Below, piece after piece: positions 47,948 through 57,036 of a stretch of DNA of 64,000 bases (the first letter of the stretch is position 1; each line of letters opens with the position of its first letter). The stretch comes from a virus, in the IMG/VR virus record IMGVR_UViG_3300028025_002046, positions 30,589 to 94,588 of that record. One strand, given 5' to 3'. Under the pieces are notes generated by a model. The model was not told the DNA's origin. It did not search any database and saw only the letters and a list, made by a program, of their open reading frames with translations. Position numbers and translations under genes: made by a program.

Positions 47948-48479
47948 CGTTGTTGACCACCACGGTAATTACTTCTTGTTCTTTAGAGACTTCAGACAGC
48001 CTACGCATAATCTTGTCTCTAATCTCTGGGTGTTCACTAGCAATGTCACGAAGGATGCCTACGAGAACATCTTGCTTACGCTCAATCTCAATCATCTCTT
48101 CTGCTAGTTCCTTGTTCTCAAGTAGACCAGCTTTCTGTAGCATATCGATACGAGTCTTCTCTAGGTCCATCACAAGCTTGATACCTGCGGTCTTAGCCCC
48201 TAGGTTAGCAACAGTAGTTGCTTCATCGATAACTTCATATGCTTTGTTAATTAGTTTAGAATAGTGTGTGTCTGCACCAACAAGTGCTTCCTTGGCACGA
48301 GCACGGATAGCAGCATTGTCTGCAGCCATCACACGCCACTGGTTGATATGTGCTACAACCTTTTGTCTTGGTAGAGCCATCTCTTTTGAAATCTGGGTAG
48401 GCTCTTCACCCTGGAGATACTTCTCCACAACCTTGTTCATTTCGTCAAGGTGTTCAATCGTTAAGTCTTCAACTGACAT
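47940..48479 (-). CDS. Putative terminase small subunit
   Basis: 179 residues from MSVEDLTIEHLDEMNKVVEK. An N-terminal HTH (about 15-45, YLQGEEPTQISKEMALPRQKV) precedes long helices (about 60-165) with heptads, the plan of small terminases, which bind pac or cos DNA as rings. Identified by position directly before TerL and by fold features; no unique motif. Confidence 0.7.
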   Translation of the reverse strand: MSVEDLTIEHLDEMNKVVEKYLQGEEPTQISKEMALPRQKVVAHINQWRVMAADNAAIRARAKEALVGADTHYSKLINKAYEVIDEATTVANLGAKTAGIKLVMDLEKTRIDMLQKAGLLENKELAEEMIEIERKQDVLVGILRDIASEHPEIRDKIMRRLSEVSKEQEVITVVVNNDV

Positions 48480-48756
48480 TTGTGTTTCTCCGTCCACGCT
48501 TAGTTGGAATACGTCTTACTCGGTCTACCCTGAATGACCTGAAGCATCCTGCAGATCGCTTGTGAACCTCAAAGCAGTCTACCCACATTACGCCTGTGTC
48601 TGTGTTTGTGGTAAGGCTATGAAACTTGAAACGCATTCCATGCTCACCAGAGATCTTGATTAGGTCTCCGCTATTGATTACAAAGTTGCCAACCTCAAGG
48701 TCGTATACTCTGTTGAATTTGGTTAGTCTTACCTTTGTGCTTTTTCTTTTAATCAT
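48469..48756 (-). CDS. 95-residue conserved basic protein
   Basis: MIKRKSTKVRLTKFNRVYDL, then 'DLIKISGEHGMRFKFHSLTT', VMWVDCFEVHK and RVRRIPTKRGRR. A compact beta-barrel-like protein with a basic tail, likely nucleic-acid binding. Coupled at both ends (ATGATT overlap upstream, 11 nt downstream). Confidence 0.7.
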   Translation of the reverse strand: MIKRKSTKVRLTKFNRVYDLEVGNFVINSGDLIKISGEHGMRFKFHSLTTNTDTGVMWVDCFEVHKRSAGCFRSFRVDRVRRIPTKRGRRNTNVS

Positions 48757-48905
48757 CTCTTTGACTTCCTTAGTCCGAACTTAGCTAAATAAACGTAGAT
48801 AGTTTCTACGCTGGTTCCGCATTCCTTTGCAATCTGCTCTGGCGTTTTCTTATCAACATGGTAACGCTTTTTTAACCATACCTCACTAGTATACAGCTTC
48901 GCCAT
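48753..48905 (-). CDS. 50-residue helix-turn-helix protein
   Basis: MAKLYTSEVWLKKRYHVDKK, then TPEQIAKECGTSVETIYVYL: a homeodomain-like HTH with recognition helix after CGTS, basic end (RKSKR). Start and stop overlap both neighbours. Possible small regulator or terminase partner. Confidence 0.7.
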   Translation of the reverse strand: MAKLYTSEVWLKKRYHVDKKTPEQIAKECGTSVETIYVYLAKFGLRKSKR

Positions 48906-49471
48906 TACTTTGTCAACCTTTCCCAGTTATTAATTGCATAATGACCAATGCCAACTGCATCAGCAATATCATTATCACTAATTACTTTATCATACTGAAC
49001 TTCAACAAAATGTATGGTCTTCTGCTTACGTTGTTCTCTGGTCTGTGTTTTAATCCAGGAGTCAGACTTCCCTGGGTTGTCCGCCTTCATCTTCGCAATC
49101 TCTTCCTTGCTTGGTTTCTTGTTACCGATAAAGTTTTGCCATGTGATTGGAGCTACCGATCTAATTGTTGGAATGCCAAGAGTCCCAAGAAGGGACCCCT
49201 GAACCAGTGCTAGGTCTGCTGCTGTCTTAGGACTATTCATAAATACTGTGTGCTCAATTACAATTGCATCAATGCTTATTAGGTTTGTTGAAAATGCAAG
49301 AACTTTCTTTGCAGCATCCACTACTTTAGCATATGTATTTATTCCAGCAAAAGCTATCTTGCCATAGTCTACTAGATCTTTATCTACGAAGATAGCGTAT
49401 GCGAGGCTGTTAGTGCTGGCATCAATAGCCATGATGGTCTTTGGAGTGTCACTCAGATTACTTATCTTCAT
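48905..49471 (-). CDS. RuvC-like Holliday junction resolvase
   Basis: 188 residues. RNase H fold: first acidic residue in TIMAIDASTNSLAYAIF, second in IDAIVIEHTVFMN, last pair in VISDNDIADAVGIGHYA. Phage RuvC enzymes resolve branched DNA before packaging, which fits its place between terminase and recombination genes. Confidence 0.85.
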   Translation of the reverse strand: MKISNLSDTPKTIMAIDASTNSLAYAIFVDKDLVDYGKIAFAGINTYAKVVDAAKKVLAFSTNLISIDAIVIEHTVFMNSPKTAADLALVQGSLLGTLGIPTIRSVAPITWQNFIGNKKPSKEEIAKMKADNPGKSDSWIKTQTREQRKQKTIHFVEVQYDKVISDNDIADAVGIGHYAINNWERLTK

Positions 49472-49748
49472 TCATCAGACCTTTAATTTCTTTTAACGCT
49501 TTTTTAACGTCTGATGGATTTGTAATACATTTCTGACAGGTTTGTGAATCGTTATAGATTGATAGCTGACTATTGCAAGACTTACACAAACGCTCCTTAC
49601 CTACTCGGTTTTTAATCCTAGTGATAAGGTAGCGTTGTGCAATCTTCTCTTTGGTAGCCTCTTCACGACATTCTGCGGAGCAGTATATCTGATAGTTTAG
49701 CTTTGCATCGAAGGCGTTGTCACACCATTCACAGTGTTTGTTTTTCAT
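49458..49748 (-). CDS. 96-residue double zinc-ribbon protein
   Basis: CEWCDNAFDAKLNYQIYCSA (C6, C9, C24, C28) and a second ribbon CKSCNSQLSIYNDSQTCQKC. The first resembles the FCS/MYM-like zinc finger of phage DNA proteins. Overlaps RuvC by 14 nt and the Cas4-like gene by 20 nt. Confidence 0.7.
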   Translation of the reverse strand: MKNKHCEWCDNAFDAKLNYQIYCSAECREEATKEKIAQRYLITRIKNRVGKERLCKSCNSQLSIYNDSQTCQKCITNPSDVKKALKEIKGLMNEDK

Positions 49749-50538
49749 CTAGTGGCTCCAGTGATCTAATTTTGATCTCTCCAGAACCAGCAAGGTCGCA
49801 CGTTGCCCTAACAGGACAAGTCTTGCAAATCTTTGAATTGGATCGGTAGTTCTTCTCAGGAAGCTTTTTCTCTTCCCAAGCAGTTCTAACGTTTCTCATC
49901 CATTCAAATGTGTTCTCTACCCACTGAAACATGTACTCATTTAATTCTACAGGAAAAATCAGAATGTCGTGATTGTTCTTGTTCTCATAAATCAATACTG
50001 CTTTGTTCTTATTCTTAATCTTCATGTAGATAAGTAGCTGGACTAGGTGTCCAACCTTTGGCTTACCTGCAACCTTACGATACTCAAATCCCTCGTTAGG
50101 CATGGTCTTGATTTCACCAAGTAGTTCCGAGCCTTCCCAGTTGAGCATAACGTCACCGTATCCAAAGATAGGTGGGTTCTCGTAAGTGATTTTGAATTCA
50201 GAATCTACTAGGAAGTCTGGGACATTGCCCATAGCTTCCTGGATTCTTTCGTGTGCCTTTGTACCAGCAGTCATGTTTGCTCCACCATATGCATCTGCAT
50301 TATCGGTAAAGTTAGCACCCTCAAACGCTAGATACCAGTAGCGAGGACACTCTCCGTGAGAGAATGCAATCGTACTAGGTGCGAATGTTTTCTTGGTCTG
50401 GAACTTGTCCACACGATTGATTGTATACCCAGAATTGATCTTGTCAATTAGGGCTTGCTTATCTATGAATGATGGACGAGAGTTTGGGTTCTCGTCTTCT
50501 TTCTTAAGCATTACTTGTTGCAATAAACTTTTAGCCAT
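49729..50538 (-). CDS. Cas4-like PD-(D/E)XK nuclease
   Basis: 269 residues. FSHGECPRYWYLAFEG gives the first Fe-S cysteine, TAGTKAHERIQEAM the helix, YGDVMLNWEGSELLGEIKTM the nuclease D and ExK, and CKTCPVRATCD the last three cysteines. RecB/Cas4 family exonucleases process DNA ends. No CRISPR genes are nearby; it is in the recombination cluster with RecA-like and RuvC-like genes. Confidence 0.85.
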   Translation of the reverse strand: MAKSLLQQVMLKKEDENPNSRPSFIDKQALIDKINSGYTINRVDKFQTKKTFAPSTIAFSHGECPRYWYLAFEGANFTDNADAYGGANMTAGTKAHERIQEAMGNVPDFLVDSEFKITYENPPIFGYGDVMLNWEGSELLGEIKTMPNEGFEYRKVAGKPKVGHLVQLLIYMKIKNKNKAVLIYENKNNHDILIFPVELNEYMFQWVENTFEWMRNVRTAWEEKKLPEKNYRSNSKICKTCPVRATCDLAGSGEIKIRSLEPLDEKQTL

Positions 50539-50544
50539 GATATG

Positions 50545-50850
50545 TTAGCGAGTAATATATTTAAGTGCTGATACTAAGTTATTAATTGACTCAGCAGCAG
50601 TATAGTAAATATTCTTCTTCGCTCTATCTCCTTTATCTACGTTAGTTAGCCATGTGGCTTTGAAGGACATTTTAGCTGCAATTGCTTGCAATCTAACAAT
50701 CTCCACAGTTGCAACATTCAGAGGAATGTCTGGCTTGAGAATTACCTTGGCAATAAAAGTAAGAGCAGTGGTTAGCTCTTCATCATTCATAAACTCGGCT
50801 ATCTCTGTAAGACCATTAATCTGTTCGATAGTTGTTTGTTGCTGTTCCAT
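50545..50850 (-). CDS. 101-residue helical protein
   Basis: MEQQQTTIEQINGLTEIAEF, then ELTTALTFIAKVILKPDIPL. All-helical; lies between nuclease genes. Start at 50850 after AAGGATAC; a longer frame begins inside the promoter. Unknown function. Confidence 0.65.
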   Translation of the reverse strand: MEQQQTTIEQINGLTEIAEFMNDEELTTALTFIAKVILKPDIPLNVATVEIVRLQAIAAKMSFKATWLTNVDKGDRAKKNIYYTAAESINNLVSALKYITR

Positions 50851-50874
50851 TTGTATCCTTAATGTTGTAGTTCT

Positions 50875-50904
50875 ATTATACACTATCAGGTGGTAGTTGG
50901 TCAA
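50875..50904 (-). promoter_or_regulatory. TTGACC-18-TATAAT promoter
   Basis: TTGACC 50899-50904, TATAAT 50875-50880, within the end of the upstream gene; drives 50850 and the genes after it. Confidence 0.6.
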
Positions 50905-51175
50905 GTATCATTTCTAATAGGGATAGTTCAATGACTGCTAGTCTTGTTTTAATACCCTCTTCACCAAGCACAATCACAATAGCTGGATTGTCGTTATTGC
51001 GAATAGCATCGGTAGTAGCCTTAGCCCATACCTCTTTGTTAATGGTAAAGGACTTACCGACTTCCTTGAAGTCAACGGTAAATCCCTCCCACGATGCGTC
51101 GCCTTTGTGTGTTCCACGACCAGAGTTCTTGTGTTGTTTAGCCCCTAGTCGCTTGCTCTCTGAACGCTCACTCAT
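50876..51175 (-). CDS. Putative PD-(D/E)XK resolvase-like nuclease
   Basis: 99 residues. The order is basic helix (SESKRLGAKQHKNSGRGT), GD then VDFK (HKGDASWEGFTVDFKEVGKS), then SFTI and AIVIVLGE. This matches archaeal Hjc-like and phage Vrr-nuc folds (G-D...xDxK core). The catalytic pair is D28 and D37-x-K39. Tentative. Confidence 0.5.
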   Translation of the reverse strand: MSERSESKRLGAKQHKNSGRGTHKGDASWEGFTVDFKEVGKSFTINKEVWAKATTDAIRNNDNPAIVIVLGEEGIKTRLAVIELSLLEMILDQLPPDSV

Positions 51176-51290
51176 TTACCCACGGCACACAGACACAATT
51201 ATTGTTCGCACATGGACCACAGACAGCACCATCTGGCATACCATCGCCTTTAAATAGGTCGCAATAGCAACCTTCGGTATTATGATTCAT
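51168..51290 (-). CDS. 40-residue cysteine-rich microprotein
   Basis: MNHNTEGCYCDLFKGDGMPD, then CGPCANNNCVCVPW: six cysteines, metal-binding. Overlaps the nuclease gene start (GAGTGAG) and follows the Zn-ribbon gene. Confidence 0.5.
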   Translation of the reverse strand: MNHNTEGCYCDLFKGDGMPDGAVCGPCANNNCVCVPWVNE

Positions 51291-51459
51291 CTTGAAAATC
51301 TTTCTTGTTTCGTTTGGTGTTGAGCTCAACTGTGCTTACATGTCTTTCTGGACACATCCACGACAACTGTTTTGTTTCCGCATACAGACGGAGGGTTTTA
51401 ACCTCCGCCTTGCATACGTGGCATCTGAACTCTCCGTGATATAGATTATACTTCGCCAT
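51280..51459 (-). CDS. 59-residue zinc-ribbon protein
   Basis: MAKYNLYHGEFRCHVCKAEV, then LSWMCPERHVSTVELNTKRN. A C-x2-C ... C-x3-H site and a basic end. Starts inside the recA-like gene end. Real by coupling on both sides; unknown function. Confidence 0.65.
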   Translation of the reverse strand: MAKYNLYHGEFRCHVCKAEVKTLRLYAETKQLSWMCPERHVSTVELNTKRNKKDFQDES

Positions 51460-52462
51460 TAACCATAGCCTTAATCTTATCCTGTAGGTCTAGATCTTCT
51501 CGTACTCTTGCTACGAACTTATCTCTACCCTGGAGTTTGTCTGTGGTTCCAGGAATGATATACCAGGCTCCTGTGCGTTCTACAAGCCCCATCATCTCTG
51601 CAGTATCCACAAGGTCACCGATGCTATCAACGCCAACCATAGGACCTCTGAAATAGAAATCATATTCGCCACTTTGAAACGCAGGACTCGTCTTAGAGAA
51701 TTGAACTTCCCAACGGACTTTACGACCCACCTTTTCTTCGATAAGCTTGTCGCCAATTGCAATCTTACCCTTGATAGCTTGGTTGTCAGACTCAGAGCTA
51801 AAGAGTTTAATAACGGTAGAAGAGTAGAACTTAGTTGCTTGCCCACCAGACGGCTGCTGGCTTGTATACATTGCACTAATGTTATTGCGACTCTGACTAA
51901 TAAGGACAAGCATTGTAGGCTTAACCTTGTTATTTGCATAGTTGAGCATCTTCCACGCATTACTAAAGTCTCGTGACTCTGCTCCAATTTGCTTAGTATT
52001 CTCCAGTTGCTTGAGTTCATCTGAATCCTTCTCAAAATAAATAGCAGGAAGTAGTGATGTAATTGAGTCAACCACGATGATATCTACACCTGCGTTCATC
52101 AAGTTGGTTCCAACGTCTACCATCTCATTGATAGTGCGAGCCTGTGATACGATAAGGTTTTCTGTATCTACCCCAAGCTTCTTAGCCCAGTCTTCAGAGT
52201 AAGACATTTCAGCATCGATCCAAGCACATAACTTTCCCTCTTCTTGTGCCTGAGCAATCATCTGTAGACAAAGTGATGACTTTGCCGATGACTTGCTTCC
52301 CCAAATCAATACCTGACGACCTAGCGGTAGCCCACCGTTTAGAGCACGGTTCAGACCAAAGCTAGGAGTCTTCTGAAACGTAGTTTCAAATCCTGCACCG
52401 TTAGATAGACGCTTACGAATGCGTGGATCTAGGAGTGCCATAGCTTCTTCAAATGTAGTCAT
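51446..52462 (-). CDS. RecA/UvsX-like recombinase
   Basis: 338 residues. Walker A GSKSSAKS (55-62), Walker B DIIVVDSITSLLP, loop 1 around KQIGAESRDFSNAW and the QSRNN glutamine of RecA. It forms strand-exchange filaments for phage recombination and repair. The upstream NrdH gene overlaps it by 1 nt. Confidence 0.9.
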   Translation of the reverse strand: MTTFEEAMALLDPRIRKRLSNGAGFETTFQKTPSFGLNRALNGGLPLGRQVLIWGSKSSAKSSLCLQMIAQAQEEGKLCAWIDAEMSYSEDWAKKLGVDTENLIVSQARTINEMVDVGTNLMNAGVDIIVVDSITSLLPAIYFEKDSDELKQLENTKQIGAESRDFSNAWKMLNYANNKVKPTMLVLISQSRNNISAMYTSQQPSGGQATKFYSSTVIKLFSSESDNQAIKGKIAIGDKLIEEKVGRKVRWEVQFSKTSPAFQSGEYDFYFRGPMVGVDSIGDLVDTAEMMGLVERTGAWYIIPGTTDKLQGRDKFVARVREDLDLQDKIKAMVNGEV

Positions 52463-52683
52463 TATGCCAACCCACTAATCTTGTCTGGGTTGAATCCAGA
52501 CCAAGCATCATCGTCTGTAATGACCACAGGAGCCGCCTGGAAGCCCTTTGATATAATCATGTCGTATGCCTCAGTATCGACTGTAATGTCCACTGTGGAG
52601 TACTTGATGCCCAGCTTGTCCATGGTACGCTTTGTTGCATCGCATTGTACGCAATTAGGCTTTGTATATACTGTTACTGTCAT
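52462..52683 (-). CDS. nrdH: NrdH-redoxin
   Basis: 73 residues. C11-V-Q-C14 active site and the NrdH hallmark WSGFNPDKI near the end. It reduces class Ib ribonucleotide reductase, here encoded 6 kb away at 43000-46079. Normal length; coupled to both neighbours. Confidence 0.9.
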   Translation of the reverse strand: MTVTVYTKPNCVQCDATKRTMDKLGIKYSTVDITVDTEAYDMIISKGFQAAPVVITDDDAWSGFNPDKISGLA

Positions 52684-53018
52684 TAGAAACCAACTCCATG
52701 TTTGTGTGCTCGTAGTTTATTAATGCTAGTCTTGTTCTCAAATGCGTAGTCCAGGGATACTGTAGTGTAGCCCTCTTCTACTAGACCTGCATACAGGTCA
52801 AAGGTGCGGATTAAAATGTCCGCCATCTCGTCTGCGATAGCCTCTGGACCCTTATCCTTGCGGATAGCTTCCATAACCTCAGTAGCCTCTGATACAATCA
52901 TCATTAGCTGCTTGGTCATAAAGATATCGATCTGCTCTTGGTTTGCGTTTTTAATAACATCCCAGAAGCCTTTTTCTACTGCCAACTCATGCAATTCAAT
53001 TGCAATTTCATCAAACAT
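52683..53018 (-). CDS. MazG-like nucleotide pyrophosphohydrolase
   Basis: 111 residues from MFDEIAIELHELAVEKGFWD. MMIVSEATEVMEAIRKD and IADEMADILIRTFDLYAGL give the ExxE and ExxD metal site of the all-alpha NTP-PPase family. Such phage enzymes clean dNTP pools or lower ppGpp. Start chosen at 53018, 9 nt after GGAGG; the ATG at 53027 is too close. Confidence 0.75.
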   Translation of the reverse strand: MFDEIAIELHELAVEKGFWDVIKNANQEQIDIFMTKQLMMIVSEATEVMEAIRKDKGPEAIADEMADILIRTFDLYAGLVEEGYTTVSLDYAFENKTSINKLRAHKHGVGF

Positions 53019-56000
53019 TAAATACATCCTCCATAATTATTGTTCCGTCTTTGGTTTCACCCAAAGAGAATTTGTAAACGTTACCCTCGTCAATCTTCAT
53101 GTATGCTTTGGCATACGCTGTAGGGAATACGGTAACGCTGTGTAGGTCACGGTCAGCATCTGCTACGACTAGAGAAGCCATCTTCTTGCCAGCCTTAGTA
53201 ATGCGTGACTTGAATGACACTACGAATAGTTCATCGCCCTTGTAAGGCAACTGACGATAGTTTAGAATCTTAATTAGACCAGAAGTGTTGCCCCTAATCT
53301 CGTCTGCTGGAATAGCAGTTACGATTCTGTTATCGCTTGCGAGTAGAATGTAAGTTCTACCTGCTTCGATAGTGGTCTGTTCTTCGTCGAAGACACCAAC
53401 ACTACCAGTCTTATCTAGGATCTCTACACGAGACCATCCTTTACCACGCTTAATGCTCTTAACCATTCCCATAAGAATGTAAGCACCCTTTTCTTCATAC
53501 TCCTCAATGTCATTGATGAAAGCATGGTAGTGCTGTGGAACAGAGATATTAAACTCTGGAAGGTTTAGATACTCATAGAGATTCTCTTTAACTTCCTGAT
53601 CGTTTCTAGGATTGTCATCAAAGGTTGCGGCACCAATCATTCGCAGTGCCTGTAGAGCACGAGAGTTGACTCCGTTACCCTTGCCAAATGTAAACTCTTC
53701 TAGCTCCTTATAGGAAGCAAATGGACGAGCCTCAATATACTTAGCAGCAATGTTATCACTAATAAACTTAATAGCAGTTAGTCCGAATCGGATACCCTTG
53801 CCATCGATAGTAAAGTCCATGTCAGATTCGTTGATGTGTGGCAAACGAATAGGAATACCCATACGCTTTGCTTCAATCAGATACTCGGTGCGAGCATCCT
53901 TGTCGCTCTCGTTCTTTAGAAGAGCAAACATAAACTCTAGTGGATAAGAATACTTAAGCCATGCTGTCCAGTATGATAGCGTTGAGTATGCTACAGCGTG
54001 TGACTTATTGAACGAATACCCTGCGTGGGCTTCAAAGTCTTGCCATAGTTCTTCTGCTTGCTCTGGACGAATGTGCTTAGAAGCACCCTTGACGAACTCG
54101 CTCTTGAACTGGTCAAACTCTTTGGCATCTTTCTTCTTACCAATGATCTTACGAACCTTGTCAGCAGTAGCCATAGTCATTCCACCAAGCTCCACACAGG
54201 CTTGCATAACCTGTTCCTGATACAAAATACATCCGTAGGTATCAAGTGTGAATGGCTTCATCAACTGGTGGTGGTAAGAGATGTTCTGCTTACCGTGCTT
54301 ACGAGCGATGTAGTCCTTACCAATGGTGTTCATAGCACCTGGACGAACTAGAGCGTTAGATGCGGCAAGTTCGTTAAAATTCTTGACACCCATCTTGACT
54401 AGTAGGTTGGTGTAAGGCGTAGCTTCACATTGGAACACACCCTTTGTGTAACCCTCGGATAGCATCTTGTAGACGTTTGCATCTTCCATGTTAATGGTGT
54501 GCAGGTCAATCTTGTTTCCGTGACGTTGTTCGATAATCTTAACAGTGTCCTGAATAACAGATAGTGTCTTTAGACCCAGAGCATCAATCTTAATTAGACC
54601 AATACGCTCTGCTTCTTCCATGTCTACTGCTACTACTGGAATGCGTTCCTTGCTACCTGGGGCAGTACGAGTCTCTAGTGGAGCATACTTAAAGATAGGC
54701 TCTTTGGAAGTTACCACACCTGCAGCGTGGATACCAGTGCCACGGATGCGACCACGAAGTTGCTCTCCGTAGTATTCAATCTCTGGATACTTCTCACGGA
54801 ACTCTGCAGTTGACTTAGATGTGCAATACTCATCCCAGTCGTCCACAAGCTTAAGAACCTTGTTAACGTCAGGTAGTGGGATGTTTAGCACACGAGCAAT
54901 GTCTCGCACGATACCCTTACCCTTGAACTCTAGGAACGTAGCGATAGAAGCAACGTGACGATACTGGCGAACCAAGTAGTCCTTTACTTCTTCTCGGCGT
55001 GAGTCTTGAATATCGGTATCGATATCTGGGAAGTCATTACGCTCTGGGTTAATGAATCGGAAGAATAGTAGACCGTGAACAATTGGATCAATGTCTGTAA
55101 TCTCTAGGGCGTAGCAGAGCAGAGAACCTGCAGCAGAACCACGACCTGGACCCACCATGATATCTTCTTTCTTAGCCCATGCAATCATAGAACGCACTAC
55201 TAGGAAGTAGGGACCGAAGTTCTTGTCCTTGATAATCTGTAGCTCTTCGTCAAGACGGTCTAGGTATTCCTGCTTGTCGGCAAGACCCTTTTCCTTTAGA
55301 CCAGCTATGGCAAGGTCGTAAAGTTCTTTGTCTGGGTCTTGGAACTGAACAGGCAGTAGGTCTGCGTAGTCCTTAATGTCGTAGTCTTCAATCTGGTCAG
55401 CAATATCGATACTGTTCTGATACATGTCCTCACGGTCAATACCCTGAGCAAGCATAGCGTTACGCATCTCTTCGTCAGATAGCAAGTGAATGTCAAAGTC
55501 CTTGAAAGACATTTGACGGTCTGCACCATACAGGTAGTCTAGCTTGTCGTTTAGATTGTCGAACTCTTGTGTGCCAGCAAAGTTTGTATCTGCAACAGTC
55601 TTGTTAGAGTAAGAGTTGAGGATTAGTTTAAGTTCCTGAATCTCTTTCTGTGATACGTCTGCGTGGTGGCAGTCTGGAGTGATAACAGGCTTGACACCAA
55701 ATTCATCGGCAAGTTCAAGTAGCAACTTGTTTACTTCTGCTGGGTTGTGTGGCATAACCTCAATGTAGTAGTCGTCACCAAAGGTCTTCTTAGCCCACTG
55801 GATGTGTTCCTTAGCTACTGCTAGGTTTTCTGCTTCGATAGCCTTTGCTAGATACCCAGACAAACAGCCTGAAGTAATTACCAGACCTTCTTTATACTTC
55901 TCTAGAATGTCCCAGTCCATGCGTGGCTTCTTGTAGAAACCCTCGGTCCAGGCAAGTTCGTTTAGCTTGTTAAGGTTCTCTAGACCCTTTGCATTCTTAG

Positions 56001-56286
56001 CTAGAATGATAAGGTGATTGTAGTTTAGATTGAGAAGATCAGTCTTGTCTTTCTCTTCGTGGTCAAAGCGGTCCTTGGTGATGTAGCCCTCAATACCGAG
56101 AATAGGCTTGATACCTGCTGCTTTGGCAGCACGATACATCTCACGGTGTCCTGATAGCGAACCGTGGTCTGTGATTGAAATAGAAGTCATACCCACAGAC
56201 ACAGCACGGTCAACGTATTCCTGTGGGGTAGCAATGCCATCGAATAGGCTGTAGTGTGTGTGAACGTGTAAGGGAGCGTAGCTCAT
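53011..56286 (-). CDS. dnaE: DNA polymerase III alpha subunit (DnaE)
   Basis: 1091 residues, near full length. N-terminal PHP domain (HVHTHYSLFDGIATPQEY, then SITDHGSLSGH); polymerase core with GPGRGSAAGSLLCYALEITD and catalytic aspartates in DFPDIDTDIQDSRR (about 420); C-terminal OB fold. A bacterial-type replicase, unlike the family A or B enzymes of many phages. Overlaps the MazG-like gene. Confidence 0.95.
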   Translation of the reverse strand: MSYAPLHVHTHYSLFDGIATPQEYVDRAVSVGMTSISITDHGSLSGHREMYRAAKAAGIKPILGIEGYITKDRFDHEEKDKTDLLNLNYNHLIILAKNAKGLENLNKLNELAWTEGFYKKPRMDWDILEKYKEGLVITSGCLSGYLAKAIEAENLAVAKEHIQWAKKTFGDDYYIEVMPHNPAEVNKLLLELADEFGVKPVITPDCHHADVSQKEIQELKLILNSYSNKTVADTNFAGTQEFDNLNDKLDYLYGADRQMSFKDFDIHLLSDEEMRNAMLAQGIDREDMYQNSIDIADQIEDYDIKDYADLLPVQFQDPDKELYDLAIAGLKEKGLADKQEYLDRLDEELQIIKDKNFGPYFLVVRSMIAWAKKEDIMVGPGRGSAAGSLLCYALEITDIDPIVHGLLFFRFINPERNDFPDIDTDIQDSRREEVKDYLVRQYRHVASIATFLEFKGKGIVRDIARVLNIPLPDVNKVLKLVDDWDEYCTSKSTAEFREKYPEIEYYGEQLRGRIRGTGIHAAGVVTSKEPIFKYAPLETRTAPGSKERIPVVAVDMEEAERIGLIKIDALGLKTLSVIQDTVKIIEQRHGNKIDLHTINMEDANVYKMLSEGYTKGVFQCEATPYTNLLVKMGVKNFNELAASNALVRPGAMNTIGKDYIARKHGKQNISYHHQLMKPFTLDTYGCILYQEQVMQACVELGGMTMATADKVRKIIGKKKDAKEFDQFKSEFVKGASKHIRPEQAEELWQDFEAHAGYSFNKSHAVAYSTLSYWTAWLKYSYPLEFMFALLKNESDKDARTEYLIEAKRMGIPIRLPHINESDMDFTIDGKGIRFGLTAIKFISDNIAAKYIEARPFASYKELEEFTFGKGNGVNSRALQALRMIGAATFDDNPRNDQEVKENLYEYLNLPEFNISVPQHYHAFINDIEEYEEKGAYILMGMVKSIKRGKGWSRVEILDKTGSVGVFDEEQTTIEAGRTYILLASDNRIVTAIPADEIRGNTSGLIKILNYRQLPYKGDELFVVSFKSRITKAGKKMASLVVADADRDLHSVTVFPTAYAKAYMKIDEGNVYKFSLGETKDGTIIMEDVFNV

Positions 56287-56350
56287 TAAAATCCTTTGTC
56301 TAAATAAAAGTTTGAGTGGGGCAGTTTACAGTGATGCCCAGCACAGGTTT

Positions 56351-57007
56351 TTACCAGTCAGTGTTGCTAGATGTTACAGACGAACCCTGGTCGAATCCGA
56401 AGTAGAAGTTATCCTGATCTGCGTAAGCAACTTCACGAACAACCTTTTCGAGATCGAAGGTCTCTAGTTCTCCCCAAGCATAAGGCTCGGTGTCTGGCTT
56501 AGTTGGAAGCAAGGTGTAGCTGGTTTCAGTTCCCTGACCATTACGCTTGATCTTCCACTCTAGGTTAGAGATAGAACCAGTCTCTAGTGCATACTCACGA
56601 ATGGTGTTGAATGCTGACTGCTTGCTGATACCCTGCGACCATACAGCCACATAAGGATCTTCGGTTCCATCGTCAACTACTACGTTGCAGTAGAAGCGTA
56701 GGCGTGAACGCCAACCCGACTTAGGCTCCTTGCGAGCCATCTCACAACCAAAGCAGCGACCCTCTGAATCGATAGTACATGCTGCCTTACGCTTGAAGTC
56801 CTTTGGATTGGTGTGCTCTGACACTACAACCGAAAGACCTCGGCTTTCCGAATAACTTGCTGAATCTGCATCCAGCTCTTCGATGAAACGAATCTTTGCA
56901 GACTGTCCATCTGCCAGCTTGACCCAACGGACCTTCTGACCTGTGCTTTCATATTTTGGCTTGTCAACAATAGCGTTGATATCTTTAAGCCCTCTGATGA
57001 TACTCAT
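56351..57007 (-). CDS. Putative single-stranded DNA-binding protein
   Basis: 218 residues. RWVKLADGQSAKIRFIEELD, then an OB-like core containing CTIDSEGRCFGCEMARKE and FYCNVVVDDGTEDPYVAVW, and a C-terminal tail SVTSSNTDW. The zinc-site-in-OB layout recalls T4 gp32. Its place between polymerase and primase supports the call. AGGAGA ribosome site. Confidence 0.65.
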   Translation of the reverse strand: MSIIRGLKDINAIVDKPKYESTGQKVRWVKLADGQSAKIRFIEELDADSASYSESRGLSVVVSEHTNPKDFKRKAACTIDSEGRCFGCEMARKEPKSGWRSRLRFYCNVVVDDGTEDPYVAVWSQGISKQSAFNTIREYALETGSISNLEWKIKRNGQGTETSYTLLPTKPDTEPYAWGELETFDLEKVVREVAYADQDNFYFGFDQGSSVTSSNTDW

Positions 57008-57036
57008 ATATATTTCTCCTAATTTGTATTGGTTTA

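Noticed and set aside
49729-50538. Cas4 of a CRISPR system
   Set aside because: No array or other cas gene in the window; phage Cas4-like exonucleases are common without CRISPR.
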